A stretch of 64,000 nt of DNA, taken from positions 1 through 64,000 of the forward strand of contig REEN01000046.1 of assembly GCA_007695015.1 (NCBI GenBank). The letters are read 5' to 3'. The translations under genes were made by a program, and so were the position numbers. Source of the DNA: Marinilabiliales bacterium (lineage in GTDB: Bacteria > Bacteroidota > Bacteroidia > Bacteroidales > PUMT01). Below are positions 34,397 to 44,247 of the stretch, piece after piece (the stretch's first letter is position 1; each line of letters starts with the position of its first letter). Below the pieces are notes generated by a model. That model was not told where the DNA came from and ran no database searches. It saw nothing but the letters and a program-made list of their open reading frames with translations.

Positions 34397-35857
34397 ATGA
34401 AAAGATTTGGTTTAATATTATTAATAATAGTCGGCATTACAGCCGCCTGCTCGGAGGACTTCCTTGAGACGGCGCCGACTAACCAGATCTCTGATGCAGA
34501 TGTGTTTACAACTGTACAGGGATGTCAGACCGTTATTGACGGAGTGCTGCGCGACATGCGTGCATTCAGGGCGAATCACGACCAGTTCGGAGTTAAAGCC
34601 CTCGATCATGCCATGGACCTTATGGGTGAGGATATGGTTCAGACTAATCACCACTGGTTCGGATGGGATTATCGTCTTGATAACAATCAGGCCGGTTACC
34701 GCAGGCCGGGGTGGACATGGTCGCAGTTCTACCGTATCATCAACAATGTGAACAATATACTCGTTAACATTGATGATGCCTCTGCCGCCAGCGCTGCCGA
34801 GAGGGCCAATGTCAAGGCCCAGGCTTTTGCACTGCGTGGCTATGCCTATCACAACCTGGCCGAGATGTTCCAGCAGACCTATGCTGCCGATCCAGGTGCG
34901 CCCGGTGTGCCTATCTACACCGAGCCCACACAGGAGGGCAACCCCAGGGCTCCACTTTCGGAGGTTTACCAGAGGGCTGCTGATGACCTCGATGAGGCCA
35001 TTGCAATTATGACTGCAACTCCTGTTGGCAGGAGGCATATTTCAGATCTCAACCTCAACGTGGCTCATGGTTTGAGGGCACGCGTAGCTCTATATATGCA
35101 GGACTGGGCTGCGGCAAGGGATCATGCCGCCGCTGCCCGCCAGGGGGTTGCCCTTAACACCAGGGCACAGTACGCAGCCGGGTTTGACAGCTACCAGGCG
35201 CAAAGCTGGCTGTGGGGACTTGAGATCGATGATGAGCAGTCAACTATTTATGCTTCGCTCTTCTCGCATCTCGACATGACGGTTCCGGGGTATACCGGAC
35301 TTGCTCTTGCTCCCAAGGTTGTAAGCAGCAGGCTTTATGACAAGATGCAGGACGGTGATATCAGGAAGGAGCTTATACAGACCTATACCATTGCCGCGGG
35401 AATTACCATGGATTACATTAACCTGAAGTTCAATGCCGGACGCCCCGGCGGCAAAAACTTTGCTGCCGATTACGTAATGATGAGGCCCGAGGAGATGCTT
35501 CTTATCGAGGCTGAGGCAAGGGCTGAACTTGGCGATGACAGCGGATCACAAGCGCTTCTTCAGGAGCTGTGGAATGTAAGGTTTGAAACAGCACCAACAG
35601 TTACCGAGACCGGGCAGGCACTTCTTGATGCGATCTATCTGGAGAGAAGGATTGAGCTCTGGGGTGAGGGATTCTCATTGCGCGACATAAGGCGCCTTCA
35701 GAGGCCCCTTGACAGGACCGGCAGTAACCACCAGGCTTACGCCAATAGTCCGCTCTACCTCGAACTTCCTGCAAATCATCCCCTGTTTATCTACCAGATA
35801 CCACAGTCGGAGATTGACAATAATGATATGATCTCAGCAACCGATCAGAATCCTTAG
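34397..35857 (+). CDS. SusD/RagB-family surface lipoprotein
   Basis: 486 residues; lipoprotein leader with Cys18 (ITAAC), then the SusD-like alpha/TPR fold. Typical phrases are SEDFLETAPTNQISDADVF, YRIINNVNNILVNID, KAQAFALRGYAYHNLAEMF and the late GEGFSLRDIRRLQRPL region. It caps the SusC barrel and helps capture the ligand. Translation follows SusC closely (11-base gap) and a strong terminator comes right after, so SusC and SusD form a two-gene operon. Confidence 0.95.
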   Translation: MKRFGLILLIIVGITAACSEDFLETAPTNQISDADVFTTVQGCQTVIDGVLRDMRAFRANHDQFGVKALDHAMDLMGEDMVQTNHHWFGWDYRLDNNQAGYRRPGWTWSQFYRIINNVNNILVNIDDASAASAAERANVKAQAFALRGYAYHNLAEMFQQTYAADPGAPGVPIYTEPTQEGNPRAPLSEVYQRAADDLDEAIAIMTATPVGRRHISDLNLNVAHGLRARVALYMQDWAAARDHAAAARQGVALNTRAQYAAGFDSYQAQSWLWGLEIDDEQSTIYASLFSHLDMTVPGYTGLALAPKVVSSRLYDKMQDGDIRKELIQTYTIAAGITMDYINLKFNAGRPGGKNFAADYVMMRPEEMLLIEAEARAELGDDSGSQALLQELWNVRFETAPTVTETGQALLDAIYLERRIELWGEGFSLRDIRRLQRPLDRTGSNHQAYANSPLYLELPANHPLFIYQIPQSEIDNNDMISATDQNP

Positions 35858-35883
35858 CAGGAAATATATATGATCTGAAAAAA

Positions 35884-35911
35884 AATCCGGGCATTGTCCC
35901 GGATTTTTTTT
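35884..35911 (+). terminator. terminator of the SusC/SusD operon
   Basis: AATCCGGG (35884-35891), loop CATTGT, CCCGGATT (35898-35905), then a T-run to about 35911, with A's upstream. It lies 26 bases after the SusD stop and separates the pair from the protease gene. Confidence 0.9.
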
Positions 35912-36033
35912 ATTATTGAAACTAAAAGAGGTTCTTTTTCCGTTTGAACATTTTAGCGGGAGTAACTGTTAATGAGAGTTGGAGGATAAGGTCCCGCGGG
36001 GTTGCCGGACCGGGTTCCGGCAAATTGAGAACA

Positions 36034-39000
36034 ATGTATATAGCCATTACCGTATTGATCCTTTTATTTTTGCCCGTGCATTCAGCGGCACAGGGTGTGG
36101 ATATATTGCAGCCTGCTGCACCACAAACACTGGAACAGTTATCGGTCAGGCATAATGCAGAATACCTGGAGCGAAGGGCCGGGGCGCTCGAATGGGCTGC
36201 TGCCAATGAGGTGCCGGTACGAAGACTGCTTGATGACGGGAGGGTGGTTGAGCTGCAGTATATTGATGAAAGCGGACTGCCAGTCTTTCACACCACCTTC
36301 AATGCAGTTTCTGCAGTTTCTGTTGGGACAGACCTCCTGTATCCGGAAGGGGAACGGGGACTTGATGTGACGGGCCAGGGGTACTTTGCCGGAGTATGGG
36401 ATGCAGGGATAGCCGACACCTCCCATAAGGAGTTCGCAGGCAGAATCATTCCCAGGGACAGTTTTACCGATCCTGACCACCATGCCACCCATGTGACGGG
36501 GACCATTGCTGCTGCGGGACTAAATACCGGTGTCCGGGGAATGGCATGGGAGGCGGAGATATGGAGCTATGACTGGAACAACCAGCTCACTGAGCTTACA
36601 CGGGCTGCTGCTGAAGGACTCCTGGTATCAAACCATTCATACGGGTTAAAGCTTGGCTGGACCCGGGAAGATGGTGAATGGGTATGGAACGGTTCTCCCG
36701 ACGCCGATGAAGATTACAGGTTCGGATTCTATACCAGGTCACAGAGCCGTGCCCTCGATGAACTGGCCTACAAGGCGCCGGAGCTTCTGATGGTGTGGTC
36801 GGCCGGAAATTCAAGGGGTGGTGACGGAGACGGGACAAGAGAGCCCAACGGGCCGTTTGACTGCATCGGTCCCGAGGCAATTTCGAAAAATGTGCTTGCA
36901 GTAGGTGCAGTAGACAAGATCCCCGGCGGATATGAGAAGCCGTCGGATGTCAGGATGACCTCCTTCAGCAGTTGGGGACCATCTGACGACGGGCGGGTCA
37001 AACCCGATATCGTGGCACCCGGACAAGCGCTCTATTCAACACTGCCTGAAGACAGGTATGGTTTTTCAAGCGGGACATCGATGTCGGCCCCTGTCGTGTC
37101 GGGATCTCTTCTCCTTCTTCAGCAGCTGTATCACAGGAACAACGGCCGTCATATGAGGGCGGCCACACTAAAGGGGCTGGTAATACATACAGCGCACCAA
37201 GCCGGAAAAAACAGGGGCCCTGATTACAGTTTCGGGTGGGGTATGCTCAACACTCAGGCGGCAGCAGAATTAGTTGCCAAAGAGGACGGTGTTTCTACGT
37301 TTATCCGTGAGCTTACTCTCAATGATGGTGATGTGTACAAATTTGACTTCCATTCAGATGGTGAAGCTGATATAGTTGCAACAATATCATGGACCGATCT
37401 GCCTGGAGCCCCCCCGTTTACTGATAAGATCAATCCTCCCGATTTAATGCTTGTACATGACCTGGATATAAGGATAACCGATGAAACTGGTAATGTTTAC
37501 AAGCCATGGGTTCTTGATCCTGACGATCCGGAAAAACCTGCTGAAAGAGGTGATAATTTCAGGGACAATGTCGAAAAATTGCTGATCGAGAATCCTGAAC
37601 CAAGAAGATATACAGTGACAGTATCTCACAAAGGAGAGTTCAGGGGAGGAAGGCAGAACTTTTCACTCATATTTTCTGCCTCCCTGGGCCAGCCTGTTGA
37701 CCAGACAAATCTTTACTGGACCGGAGGTGACGGAAACTGGGGTGATCCGGAAAACTGGTCACTCGTTTCCGGCGGAGAGCCTGCAGGTATTGTTCCCAAC
37801 GATACAATCAATGTGGTATTTGATGAGAATTCCTTTAAAAGCACCGATCATGTTATCAAGCTGGAAACCGATGTGGCATGCAGGTCATTCTACTGGCTGA
37901 CAAGGGGAGGGTACAGGATCGATATGGCAGGGAATGACGTTGAGATAAACGGGGATATGGTGATTTCAGGGAATATTGGACTGGCAGGTAATGGCGGTGA
38001 TTTTATTTTCAGGGGGGATTCAGGCATCATCAATACCGGCAGAAACTTAGGCCAGCCTTTGCCCATGGTTTTTGACAATCCTGCAGGAAACTGGAAACTG
38101 CTCAGCGATCTGCGTGCCGAAAGCCTGTTGGTCAGGACGGGCAACCTTGATCTTTCGTTCAAAGAGATTTACGTGGCAAATCTGTCAGCAGCTGGTGAAT
38201 TTCCGGGGTCGATGGATATTTCCGGTAGCCGGTTGTATTTGACTGAAAGCTTTGTCATTGAAGAAGGTCTTTTCGAGGTTTATCCAGAGGATATAAGCAT
38301 AATGATCAATCTGGAGGAGGATGACAGCCAGGTTCGCTTATCTGTCCCGGGAGTGGTGCTGGACAACATTGAGGTCCTTAAAGGGATCCTGGCAATTGAA
38401 GGAGATAACCGGGCCGGCCGTCTTGTTAACCGGGCAGAGACAAGGTTAACGGGGAGCAACTCTGTAGCTGACATGATCCTTTACCCGGGTTCAGCAACCT
38501 ATCTGGCAGGTGGCAGTTCCCAGGTGTTTGACGGGTTTGAGGTTGTGTCAACGCCGGAGAATCCGGTTCTGATCCACTCCCTCTCTGAGGAACCGGCTGG
38601 TATTATACATGATGAATATGTCAAGTTTTGTTTTGATCACCTTGATATAAGCAATGTAACAGCCGGTGGCCTGGCCGTTTTCGGATCAGGGACCAACAGC
38701 CGGCTTTCGGGCGAAACCTCAGGCTGGATTCCGGGACCATGTGAGGATATTCTTTTTGCCCGATTTGATGTGGAGTTCCCCTGTGCACATGCCCAAACAC
38801 GTTTTGCAGACAGAAGCGACGGAAGTCCGGGGAGCTGGTTCTGGAGCTTCGGCGATGAAGCGGCTTCTGGTGACACCTCAAACTTTATTAATCCGGTCTA
38901 CACCTATGGGGCACCAGGAACCTACGGGGTAACCATGACCATTTCCGACAATGGTGGTAAGACAACTGCTGAGCGTGAAATATCCATAATCGAGAACACC

Positions 39001-39477
39001 CTGCCTGAAAATGAGATCGTGATTGACAACCAGATGAAGAGGTTCCTTTCCCGGGAAACTGCACCCAATTACCAGTGGTATAATGACGGACTTCCTATCC
39101 CGGGCGCAACCAGGAGATCACTTGACATGGCCGAATACACCGGAGAGATCAGGGTGCTGCTTACTGATGACCAATGTAACAGGTTTTCTGAGACGCTTGT
39201 GGTCAAAGTTGAGGAGATCCTTCCCGGCCAGGAGGAGCTTGTTATCTATCCAAATCCGGTGAGTGACTACCTCACTGTCCGGTTCAAAAGTCACTATACA
39301 GGTGAGGTCATGGTGGAGGTAATTGATCTTACCGGCAGGATTACTGCTAACTATGGAATGAACAAGGAGAAAGGGGTACTCATCTTCACAATGGGAAGTG
39401 AATGGCCTTCCGGCTTATATATGATCAGGATAGTCGCCGGAGAAGAAATATTTGTTGAGAGGGTGGTGAAGAGATAG
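36034..39477 (+). CDS. multidomain S8 (subtilisin) protease with T9SS C-terminal sorting domain
   Basis: 1147 residues. Signal peptide 1-20 (YIAITVLILLFLPVHSAAQ). The subtilase domain spans about 100-410: D123 in VWDAGI, H153 in HHATHVTG, oxyanion N259 in SAGNS and S349 in SSGTSMSAP. A beta-rich domain follows (about 430-545), then a WTGGDGNWGDPENW-type beta-helix/autotransporter-like region, a PKD-like domain (about 935-1000; SWFWSFGDE), an Ig-like QWYNDGLPIPGAT stretch, and a type A T9SS sorting domain (about 1067-1147; LVIYPNPVSDYLTV...GLYMIRIV). It should be carried across the outer membrane by the type IX system and held at or released from the surface. A TTG frame 90 bases longer is rejected because the signal peptide begins at this ATG. 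Confidence 0.93.
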   Translation: MYIAITVLILLFLPVHSAAQGVDILQPAAPQTLEQLSVRHNAEYLERRAGALEWAAANEVPVRRLLDDGRVVELQYIDESGLPVFHTTFNAVSAVSVGTDLLYPEGERGLDVTGQGYFAGVWDAGIADTSHKEFAGRIIPRDSFTDPDHHATHVTGTIAAAGLNTGVRGMAWEAEIWSYDWNNQLTELTRAAAEGLLVSNHSYGLKLGWTREDGEWVWNGSPDADEDYRFGFYTRSQSRALDELAYKAPELLMVWSAGNSRGGDGDGTREPNGPFDCIGPEAISKNVLAVGAVDKIPGGYEKPSDVRMTSFSSWGPSDDGRVKPDIVAPGQALYSTLPEDRYGFSSGTSMSAPVVSGSLLLLQQLYHRNNGRHMRAATLKGLVIHTAHQAGKNRGPDYSFGWGMLNTQAAAELVAKEDGVSTFIRELTLNDGDVYKFDFHSDGEADIVATISWTDLPGAPPFTDKINPPDLMLVHDLDIRITDETGNVYKPWVLDPDDPEKPAERGDNFRDNVEKLLIENPEPRRYTVTVSHKGEFRGGRQNFSLIFSASLGQPVDQTNLYWTGGDGNWGDPENWSLVSGGEPAGIVPNDTINVVFDENSFKSTDHVIKLETDVACRSFYWLTRGGYRIDMAGNDVEINGDMVISGNIGLAGNGGDFIFRGDSGIINTGRNLGQPLPMVFDNPAGNWKLLSDLRAESLLVRTGNLDLSFKEIYVANLSAAGEFPGSMDISGSRLYLTESFVIEEGLFEVYPEDISIMINLEEDDSQVRLSVPGVVLDNIEVLKGILAIEGDNRAGRLVNRAETRLTGSNSVADMILYPGSATYLAGGSSQVFDGFEVVSTPENPVLIHSLSEEPAGIIHDEYVKFCFDHLDISNVTAGGLAVFGSGTNSRLSGETSGWIPGPCEDILFARFDVEFPCAHAQTRFADRSDGSPGSWFWSFGDEAASGDTSNFINPVYTYGAPGTYGVTMTISDNGGKTTAEREISIIENTLPENEIVIDNQMKRFLSRETAPNYQWYNDGLPIPGATRRSLDMAEYTGEIRVLLTDDQCNRFSETLVVKVEEILPGQEELVIYPNPVSDYLTVRFKSHYTGEVMVEVIDLTGRITANYGMNKEKGVLIFTMGSEWPSGLYMIRIVAGEEIFVERVVKR

Positions 39478-39521
39478 TCTGCTTCCGGGCGAACGGTGGT
39501 TTTCCCTGAGGAACAATGTTG

Positions 39522-40862
39522 TCAATCACCTATAAATTCACTTTCAGGCAAACCGTACTCCTCTGCCAGGCTAATTCCCATATCCTCCAGGCGGTTAAGT
39601 ATTGGCTCATATATTTCCGGAATTACAGGAATTTGAACCCCCCTCGCATTTATTGAACCTTCAAGTATCATTTCAACGCCTATTGCTGCGGGCAGCGCAA
39701 CAGTGCGTGCGACCGAGGTGTCGGTTGCAGGGGAGCCGTAATCAAGCATTGTCGATTTTATAACTTCCTTCTTCCCTCCGTTATATGATGCAAGGAAAAT
39801 GTGCTGCATGGCAACCATATCCCTTTCATTTTCATCAAGCATCATTCTACCGATCATCATGTCGGAAACGATCCCGAACGGGGAGTCAACAGCTCTTTCC
39901 ATTGGCTTGTCATCAAACAATCCAAGCCATTGCAATGCAGTCACCGGCAGGCCTTCTGCACCTGTTTTCAGGTAACCGGCAATCGCTTCCCTGATGTTGC
40001 CTTCCTGTTCCACCCCCGCCGTAATTGCCAGGAACCGGGCGTATGTCATGCCCGAATAGTCCCGTTTTTCAACCGACAACAACCCCAGTTGCTTCATGGC
40101 ATCCATGATTTCGCACCATCCCGGGTGGCGGAATGTTCCCCGGAACATCGTTTTTGTTTCCGGTATCCCGTACAGGCCAATATATGGCAGCGAATCCCGG
40201 TTAGGATAAACCTCAAGCTGCCCGACACCCGGAAAATCAATTTTCAGCGGGTTCCTGAAAAGCTCTTCGGTTGGCACATTCACAACAGCACCGTTCCTGA
40301 GGAAGCATCCGTCGTTGTTGCCGGCCATGACGACACCTTTCGGACTCCAGGAGAATTTATACATAAAGGGATTGTCTGCCGCTTCAGGAGCAGGCAACGC
40401 TCCGCATATTGAGTAAAAACCCTCTATCTTGCCTCCGTTGTCATGTACTTTGTCAATTATCCGCATGGCCGACATATGGTCGATGCCCGGATCAAGTCCC
40501 AGTTCATTGAGTATGATAATTCCGGCGTTCCTTGCCTCCATGTCAAGGGCCTTCATCTCCGGCTTGACATATGAAGTGGTGACAAGATGTTTGCCGTGCC
40601 TGATACAGTAGCGCGCAACCAGCGGATGCCAGGCCCAGGGCAGCAGGCTTACCGTAATATCATGGCCACTGATCATCCTGTCAAGGCCGGCTTCATCATC
40701 TACAGTCCAGCCTATTGCCGATCCGCCGGGGTGACTGCCGATCATTGCTTCAGCCTTGGATCTTGTGCGTGTTGCCACGGTGACTTTATAATTTTTGTCG
40801 AGCAGGTATTTTACTATTGGCTTTACCACCATCCCTGCTCCCAGTATCAGAACCTTGTCCAT
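39522..40862 (-). CDS. saccharopine dehydrogenase-family oxidoreductase
   Basis: 446 residues. The N-terminal Rossmann motif is VLILGAGMVVKPIVKYL (6-22), and the C-terminal part is the saccharopine-dehydrogenase catalytic domain (LGLDPGIDHMSAMRIID, GALPAPEAADNPFMYKFSWSP, RGTFRHPGWCEIMDAM). It is most like saccharopine reductase/LYS9-type enzymes. In bacteria these serve lysine metabolism or related amino-acid reductions, so the exact reaction is open. The ATG gives MDKVLILGAG directly. A small hairpin (CGGGGACTTCAGCCCCG, 40878-40894) lies in the leader, 15 bases upstream of the start. It is separated by 167 bases from the trmN6 end. Confidence 0.85.
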   Translation of the reverse strand: MDKVLILGAGMVVKPIVKYLLDKNYKVTVATRTRSKAEAMIGSHPGGSAIGWTVDDEAGLDRMISGHDITVSLLPWAWHPLVARYCIRHGKHLVTTSYVKPEMKALDMEARNAGIIILNELGLDPGIDHMSAMRIIDKVHDNGGKIEGFYSICGALPAPEAADNPFMYKFSWSPKGVVMAGNNDGCFLRNGAVVNVPTEELFRNPLKIDFPGVGQLEVYPNRDSLPYIGLYGIPETKTMFRGTFRHPGWCEIMDAMKQLGLLSVEKRDYSGMTYARFLAITAGVEQEGNIREAIAGYLKTGAEGLPVTALQWLGLFDDKPMERAVDSPFGIVSDMMIGRMMLDENERDMVAMQHIFLASYNGGKKEVIKSTMLDYGSPATDTSVARTVALPAAIGVEMILEGSINARGVQIPVIPEIYEPILNRLEDMGISLAEEYGLPESEFIGD

Positions 40863-41029
40863 GATCTTATGATTTTTCGGGGACTTCAGCCCCGGATGTT
40901 ATAAAATATCCAATATAGCGTGAATTGGTTATTGCTTTCATGATTAGTGTCATATACGGTCCGTAACAGGTATGTTTTTTAACATCAACCTTGCTTAATG
41001 TATGTAATACATTGCCGTCAATGCCGGTG

Positions 41030-41752
41030 TTACATCAGGAAATACAGATAAAATTCCTCAGTCAGCCTTTTAAATTCATCAGAGTATTGATGCCTTCTGT
41101 CCATCTCAAGTGTCAATTCTGACTTCTGGACAGTTCCCTGTTGCCGGGTAAACTCCAGCAACAGCCTTTTTGGCGGTTTGCCGGGATTGGGAAGAACCTC
41201 TGTGATCCTTCTGGTGAAAAGGTTGCTTTTAACAGCCTCACCTGTAAACAGCCCTGCTTCGGCAACCGGAAGTATTACGCTGAATATACCTTTGGGCGAC
41301 AGGAGTTTGGTCACACCGTTTATCAGGTTTGCCGGTGAGAGGGAAAGGGCATGCCTGGCGGTTGTTCGCGAGGGGAGGGGACTGCCCAGGGATTTCAGAA
41401 AGAACGGGGGGTTTGACACTATCAGGTCATAAACATGTGTGCAACTTTTGTGAAAATCATTGAAACATGCATTGTGTATTTTTATTCTGTCGTTCCACGG
41501 ACAGTATGCTGCGTTTTCAGTTGCCTGGCTGAATGAGGGCACGTCAATCTCGACTCCCTCAATGAGACACCCGGGATTTCTCTGCGCCAGCATTATCGCG
41601 ATCAGTCCGCTTCCTGTTCCGATATCCAATACTCTTCCCGCACCTTCAGCGGTACACCATGCACCCAGAAGGACGCCGTCGGTTCCTACCTTCATTGCGC
41701 ACCTGTCATGGCTGATGCTAAACTTCTTAAACCGGAAACTATTTTGCTCCAT
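41030..41752 (-). CDS. trmN6: tRNA1(Val) (adenine(37)-N6)-methyltransferase
   Basis: 240 residues; SAM-dependent methyltransferase of the YfiC/TrmN6 group, which methylates A37 of tRNA-Val. SAM-binding motif I is VLDIGTGSGLIAIMLAQR (41-58), acidic motif II is EGVEID, and the catalytic NPPF is N114-F117 in SNPPFFLK. The N terminus (FRFKKFSISHDRCAMKVGTDGVLLGAW) is a family hallmark. It is the last gene of the secDF operon, 5 bases after the TIGR02757 gene. Confidence 0.88.
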   Translation of the reverse strand: MEQNSFRFKKFSISHDRCAMKVGTDGVLLGAWCTAEGAGRVLDIGTGSGLIAIMLAQRNPGCLIEGVEIDVPSFSQATENAAYCPWNDRIKIHNACFNDFHKSCTHVYDLIVSNPPFFLKSLGSPLPSRTTARHALSLSPANLINGVTKLLSPKGIFSVILPVAEAGLFTGEAVKSNLFTRRITEVLPNPGKPPKRLLLEFTRQQGTVQKSELTLEMDRRHQYSDEFKRLTEEFYLYFLM

Positions 41753-41757
41753 GCCAG

Positions 41758-42534
41758 TCAGAATTTTTCAAAAACACCAAGTCCGAATAACGCAAAATCA
41801 TATTTAACCGGGTCGGCAGGGTCAAAATTCCTCAGCACGCCTGTAAGCTCCTCAACAGCCTTCCAGTCATTCTGCTTCCTTTTCAGCAGCGATAGTTTTC
41901 TGGATATGTTACCTGTGTGTACATCAAGTGGTATGCGCAGGGCCTTCTGGTCCATATCTTTCCATATCCCGAAATCAACCCCGTTACTGTCTCTTCTGAC
42001 CATCCACCTCAGGAACATGTTGATCCTTTTTGCCGGCGAACCGGCCTCCGGGTTTGAGATGTGTTTTGAGGTCCTCCGCGGCCCGGGAACGGAAAGGAAA
42101 AGGTCCCTGAATCCACAAATCGCATCAAATACCGAACCTCCCTCAGCATATTGTGATGTAAATACCTTTTTAAGTCCCCCATGGTTGCTGTATATGTTAT
42201 TCAGGGCACGGACAAAGAACACAAGGTCCTCACCATTGAAAGTCCTGTGCCTGAAATTCATCAGTGGTAAAAGATCACTTTCGGAGTAATTCATAATGAA
42301 ATCGTGGGGTCTGTTGCCCATGAGTTCCATCATCTGCCTTGCGTTCCTGATTATGGTCTTTCGCTGGCCCCAGGCAATTGTGGCGGCGAGCAGGGCCGAA
42401 ATCTCGATGTCATATTCGCATGTGAAGGAGTGCGGTATGCTTACCGGGTCTGTCTCTATAAAATCAGCCTGATTATATTGCCTGGTTTTCTCTTCGAGGA
42501 ATTCTTTAAGTTCTCTTTCTTCAGGGCTGGTCAT
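41758..42534 (-). CDS. TIGR02757 family protein (DUF2400)
   Basis: About 258 residues, matching the conserved TIGR02757/DUF2400 family of Bacteroidota and some other phyla. Visible family features are DPVSIPHSF, ISALLAATIAWGQRKTI and KRINMFLRWMVRRDSNGVDFGIW, then IPLDVHTGNISRKLSLL near the C terminus. The latter resembles the helix-hairpin-helix region of DNA glycosylases, which suggests nucleic-acid binding, but no function is assigned. It sits between lolD (26-base gap) and trmN6 (5-base gap) and is surely cotranscribed. The ATG at 42534 is preferred to an in-frame TTG directly before it. Confidence 0.85.
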   Translation of the reverse strand: MTSPEERELKEFLEEKTRQYNQADFIETDPVSIPHSFTCEYDIEISALLAATIAWGQRKTIIRNARQMMELMGNRPHDFIMNYSESDLLPLMNFRHRTFNGEDLVFFVRALNNIYSNHGGLKKVFTSQYAEGGSVFDAICGFRDLFLSVPGPRRTSKHISNPEAGSPAKRINMFLRWMVRRDSNGVDFGIWKDMDQKALRIPLDVHTGNISRKLSLLKRKQNDWKAVEELTGVLRNFDPADPVKYDFALFGLGVFEKF

Positions 42535-42560
42535 CAACTGTTTCTTTTCTGTTGTGCCGT

Positions 42561-43226
42561 TTATCTTATTTTCTCATCCACAATCTTCCCGTCATGCATC
42601 GTAAGGCACCTGTCAGCCATCCCTGCCAGTTCAGGGTCATGGGTTACAATAACGATGGTCTGTCCGAATTTGTCGCGTAATGAAAAGAATAGCCGGTGCA
42701 ACTCATTTTTATTTTTGGAATCAAGATTACCTGATGGTTCATCTGCCAGTATCACTGCCGGATCGTTAATAAGCGCCCTTGCAACGGCCACCCTCTGCTG
42801 TTCACCTCCTGACAGCTCTTTGGGCTTGTGACCGGTACGGTCATCAAGACCCAGGAATTTGATCAGTTTCATGGCCTTTTCTTCTGCCACGTCAACCGGA
42901 AGCCTGGCTATATAAGCCGGTATGCAGATATTTTCAAAAGCCGTGAACTCAGGCAGCAGATGGTGGAACTGAAATACAAACCCGATATTTTTATTTCTGA
43001 ATCTGGCCAGATCTTTGTCTCCAAGGGTCCTGTAATCGGTCCCGTTAATGATGACCCTTCCGCTGTCGGGCTTACCAAGGGTCCCGGCAATCTGCAGGAA
43101 TGTTGTTTTTCCTGCACCGCTGGCTCCCACAATTGAAATGACCTCTCCTTTCTTTACGCCCAGGTCAATACCCTTTAAAACTTGTAACGCTCCGTAGCTT
43201 TTTGTGATCTTTTCTGCTTTTATCAT
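42561..43226 (-). CDS. lolD: ABC transporter ATPase, LolD family
   Basis: 221 residues with all ABC motifs: Walker [10 protein letters not shown] (34-42), Q-loop, signature LSGGEQQR (about 137-144), Walker [14 protein letters not shown] and switch HD in VTHDPE. The [18 protein letters not shown] phrase is characteristic of LolD/MacB-type ATPases. It probably powers lipoprotein release with a LolC/E permease; one is encoded at 7696-8943. A MacB-like permease at 51012-52382 also lacks an adjacent ATPase and is an alternative partner. It lies 37 bases after the antiporter gene in the secDF operon. Confidence 0.88.
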   Translation of the reverse strand: MIKAEKITKSYGALQVLKGIDLGVKKGEVISIVGASGAGKTTFLQIAGTLGKPDSGRVIINGTDYRTLGDKDLARFRNKNIGFVFQFHHLLPEFTAFENICIPAYIARLPVDVAEEKAMKLIKFLGLDDRTGHKPKELSGGEQQRVAVARALINDPAVILADEPSGNLDSKNKNELHRLFFSLRDKFGQTIVIVTHDPELAGMADRCLTMHDGKIVDEKIR

Positions 43227-43263
43227 CAGAAGTGAAATATCCCGGCTCTTTCGAAACCTTTAT

Positions 43264-44196
43264 TTAAAATTTGAAGACGATGTAAATATAGAGAATGTAT
43301 GTCACTAACAGGCATGTTCCTTTCCACCGGCCGAGGGACGCCCTTCCGTAGGGAAGCATGAATATCAGCAGCAGCAGCGATATTGCCAGCATCCAGATAA
43401 CATCAAACCTCATTTCGGCACTGACAGGAATTGTTTTTATCATACTGGTAATACCCAGGATGCCCAGGAGGTTGAATATGTTTGATCCGATTATGTTTCC
43501 TATTGATATATCGAGTTGTTTCTTTAATGCAGCCATAACTGATGTGGCCAGCTCAGGTACGCTGGTTCCGAATGCAATTATTGTAACGGATATTACCCGT
43601 TCGCTGACACCGAAGCGGTGTGCAACTGATTCTGCCCCGTCAACAAGCCACGAGGCTCCGAAATACAATCCTGCCGATGATATTACCAGCAGCAGCAATG
43701 ACAGCTTTACTGAAAAACCAGCCCTGGAGAATACATGTCCGGTTTTTTCAAGGTCGATACGGGACTGCCTGACCGAAAAGAATATGAACCCTGCAAGAAG
43801 CACCAGCGAAACGGCTCCTTCGATAAAGGAGAGCCTTCCGTTCATGACGAACAGCGTAAAGAGAAGACTGGCAAACATCATGTATGGCCAGTCAAACCTT
43901 ACTGAATTTTTATTTACAGGAATGGAGATAATGATTGCTGTGAGCCCCAGCACAAGTGCGATATTGGAAATGTTTGAGCCGACAACGTTTCCTACGGCTA
44001 TATCGGGATGGTTTTTAAGGATTGCTCCTATGCTGACAACAAGTTCGGGAGCCGATGTACCCAGCGACACAACGGTGACCCCGATAACCAGTGTTGAGAT
44101 ACGCATGTGCGCTGACAGTGCCACGCCGCTCTTTACAAGCAGGTCGCCGCTTATAAGGAGTACGGTAAAGCCAAGGATCAGGTAAAAATAATCCAT
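43264..44196 (-). CDS. calcium/sodium antiporter (CaCA family, YrbG type)
   Basis: 310 residues, about ten transmembrane helices in two inverted repeats. Each repeat carries the CaCA alpha motif: SLGTSAPELVVSIGA with GNVVGSNISNIALVLG (first), and AFGTSVPELATSVMAA with GNIIGSNIFNLLGILG (second). These glutamates and asparagines bind the exchanged cations. It exchanges Na+ (or H+) for Ca2+ across the inner membrane. It lies between tatA and lolD, with gaps of 51 and 37 bases. Confidence 0.92.
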   Translation of the reverse strand: MDYFYLILGFTVLLISGDLLVKSGVALSAHMRISTLVIGVTVVSLGTSAPELVVSIGAILKNHPDIAVGNVVGSNISNIALVLGLTAIIISIPVNKNSVRFDWPYMMFASLLFTLFVMNGRLSFIEGAVSLVLLAGFIFFSVRQSRIDLEKTGHVFSRAGFSVKLSLLLLVISSAGLYFGASWLVDGAESVAHRFGVSERVISVTIIAFGTSVPELATSVMAALKKQLDISIGNIIGSNIFNLLGILGITSMIKTIPVSAEMRFDVIWMLAISLLLLIFMLPYGRASLGRWKGTCLLVTYILYIYIVFKF

Positions 44197-44247
44197 CTGG
44201 TGTCGGTTAGTAAGCAGCCCGGAGTGCCAGGCTGCCAGTTCCTTCCA

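Noticed and set aside
40878-40894. Riboswitch or terminator before the saccharopine-dehydrogenase-family gene
   Set aside because: A 5-bp hairpin without T-run on either strand; no known riboswitch pattern seen.
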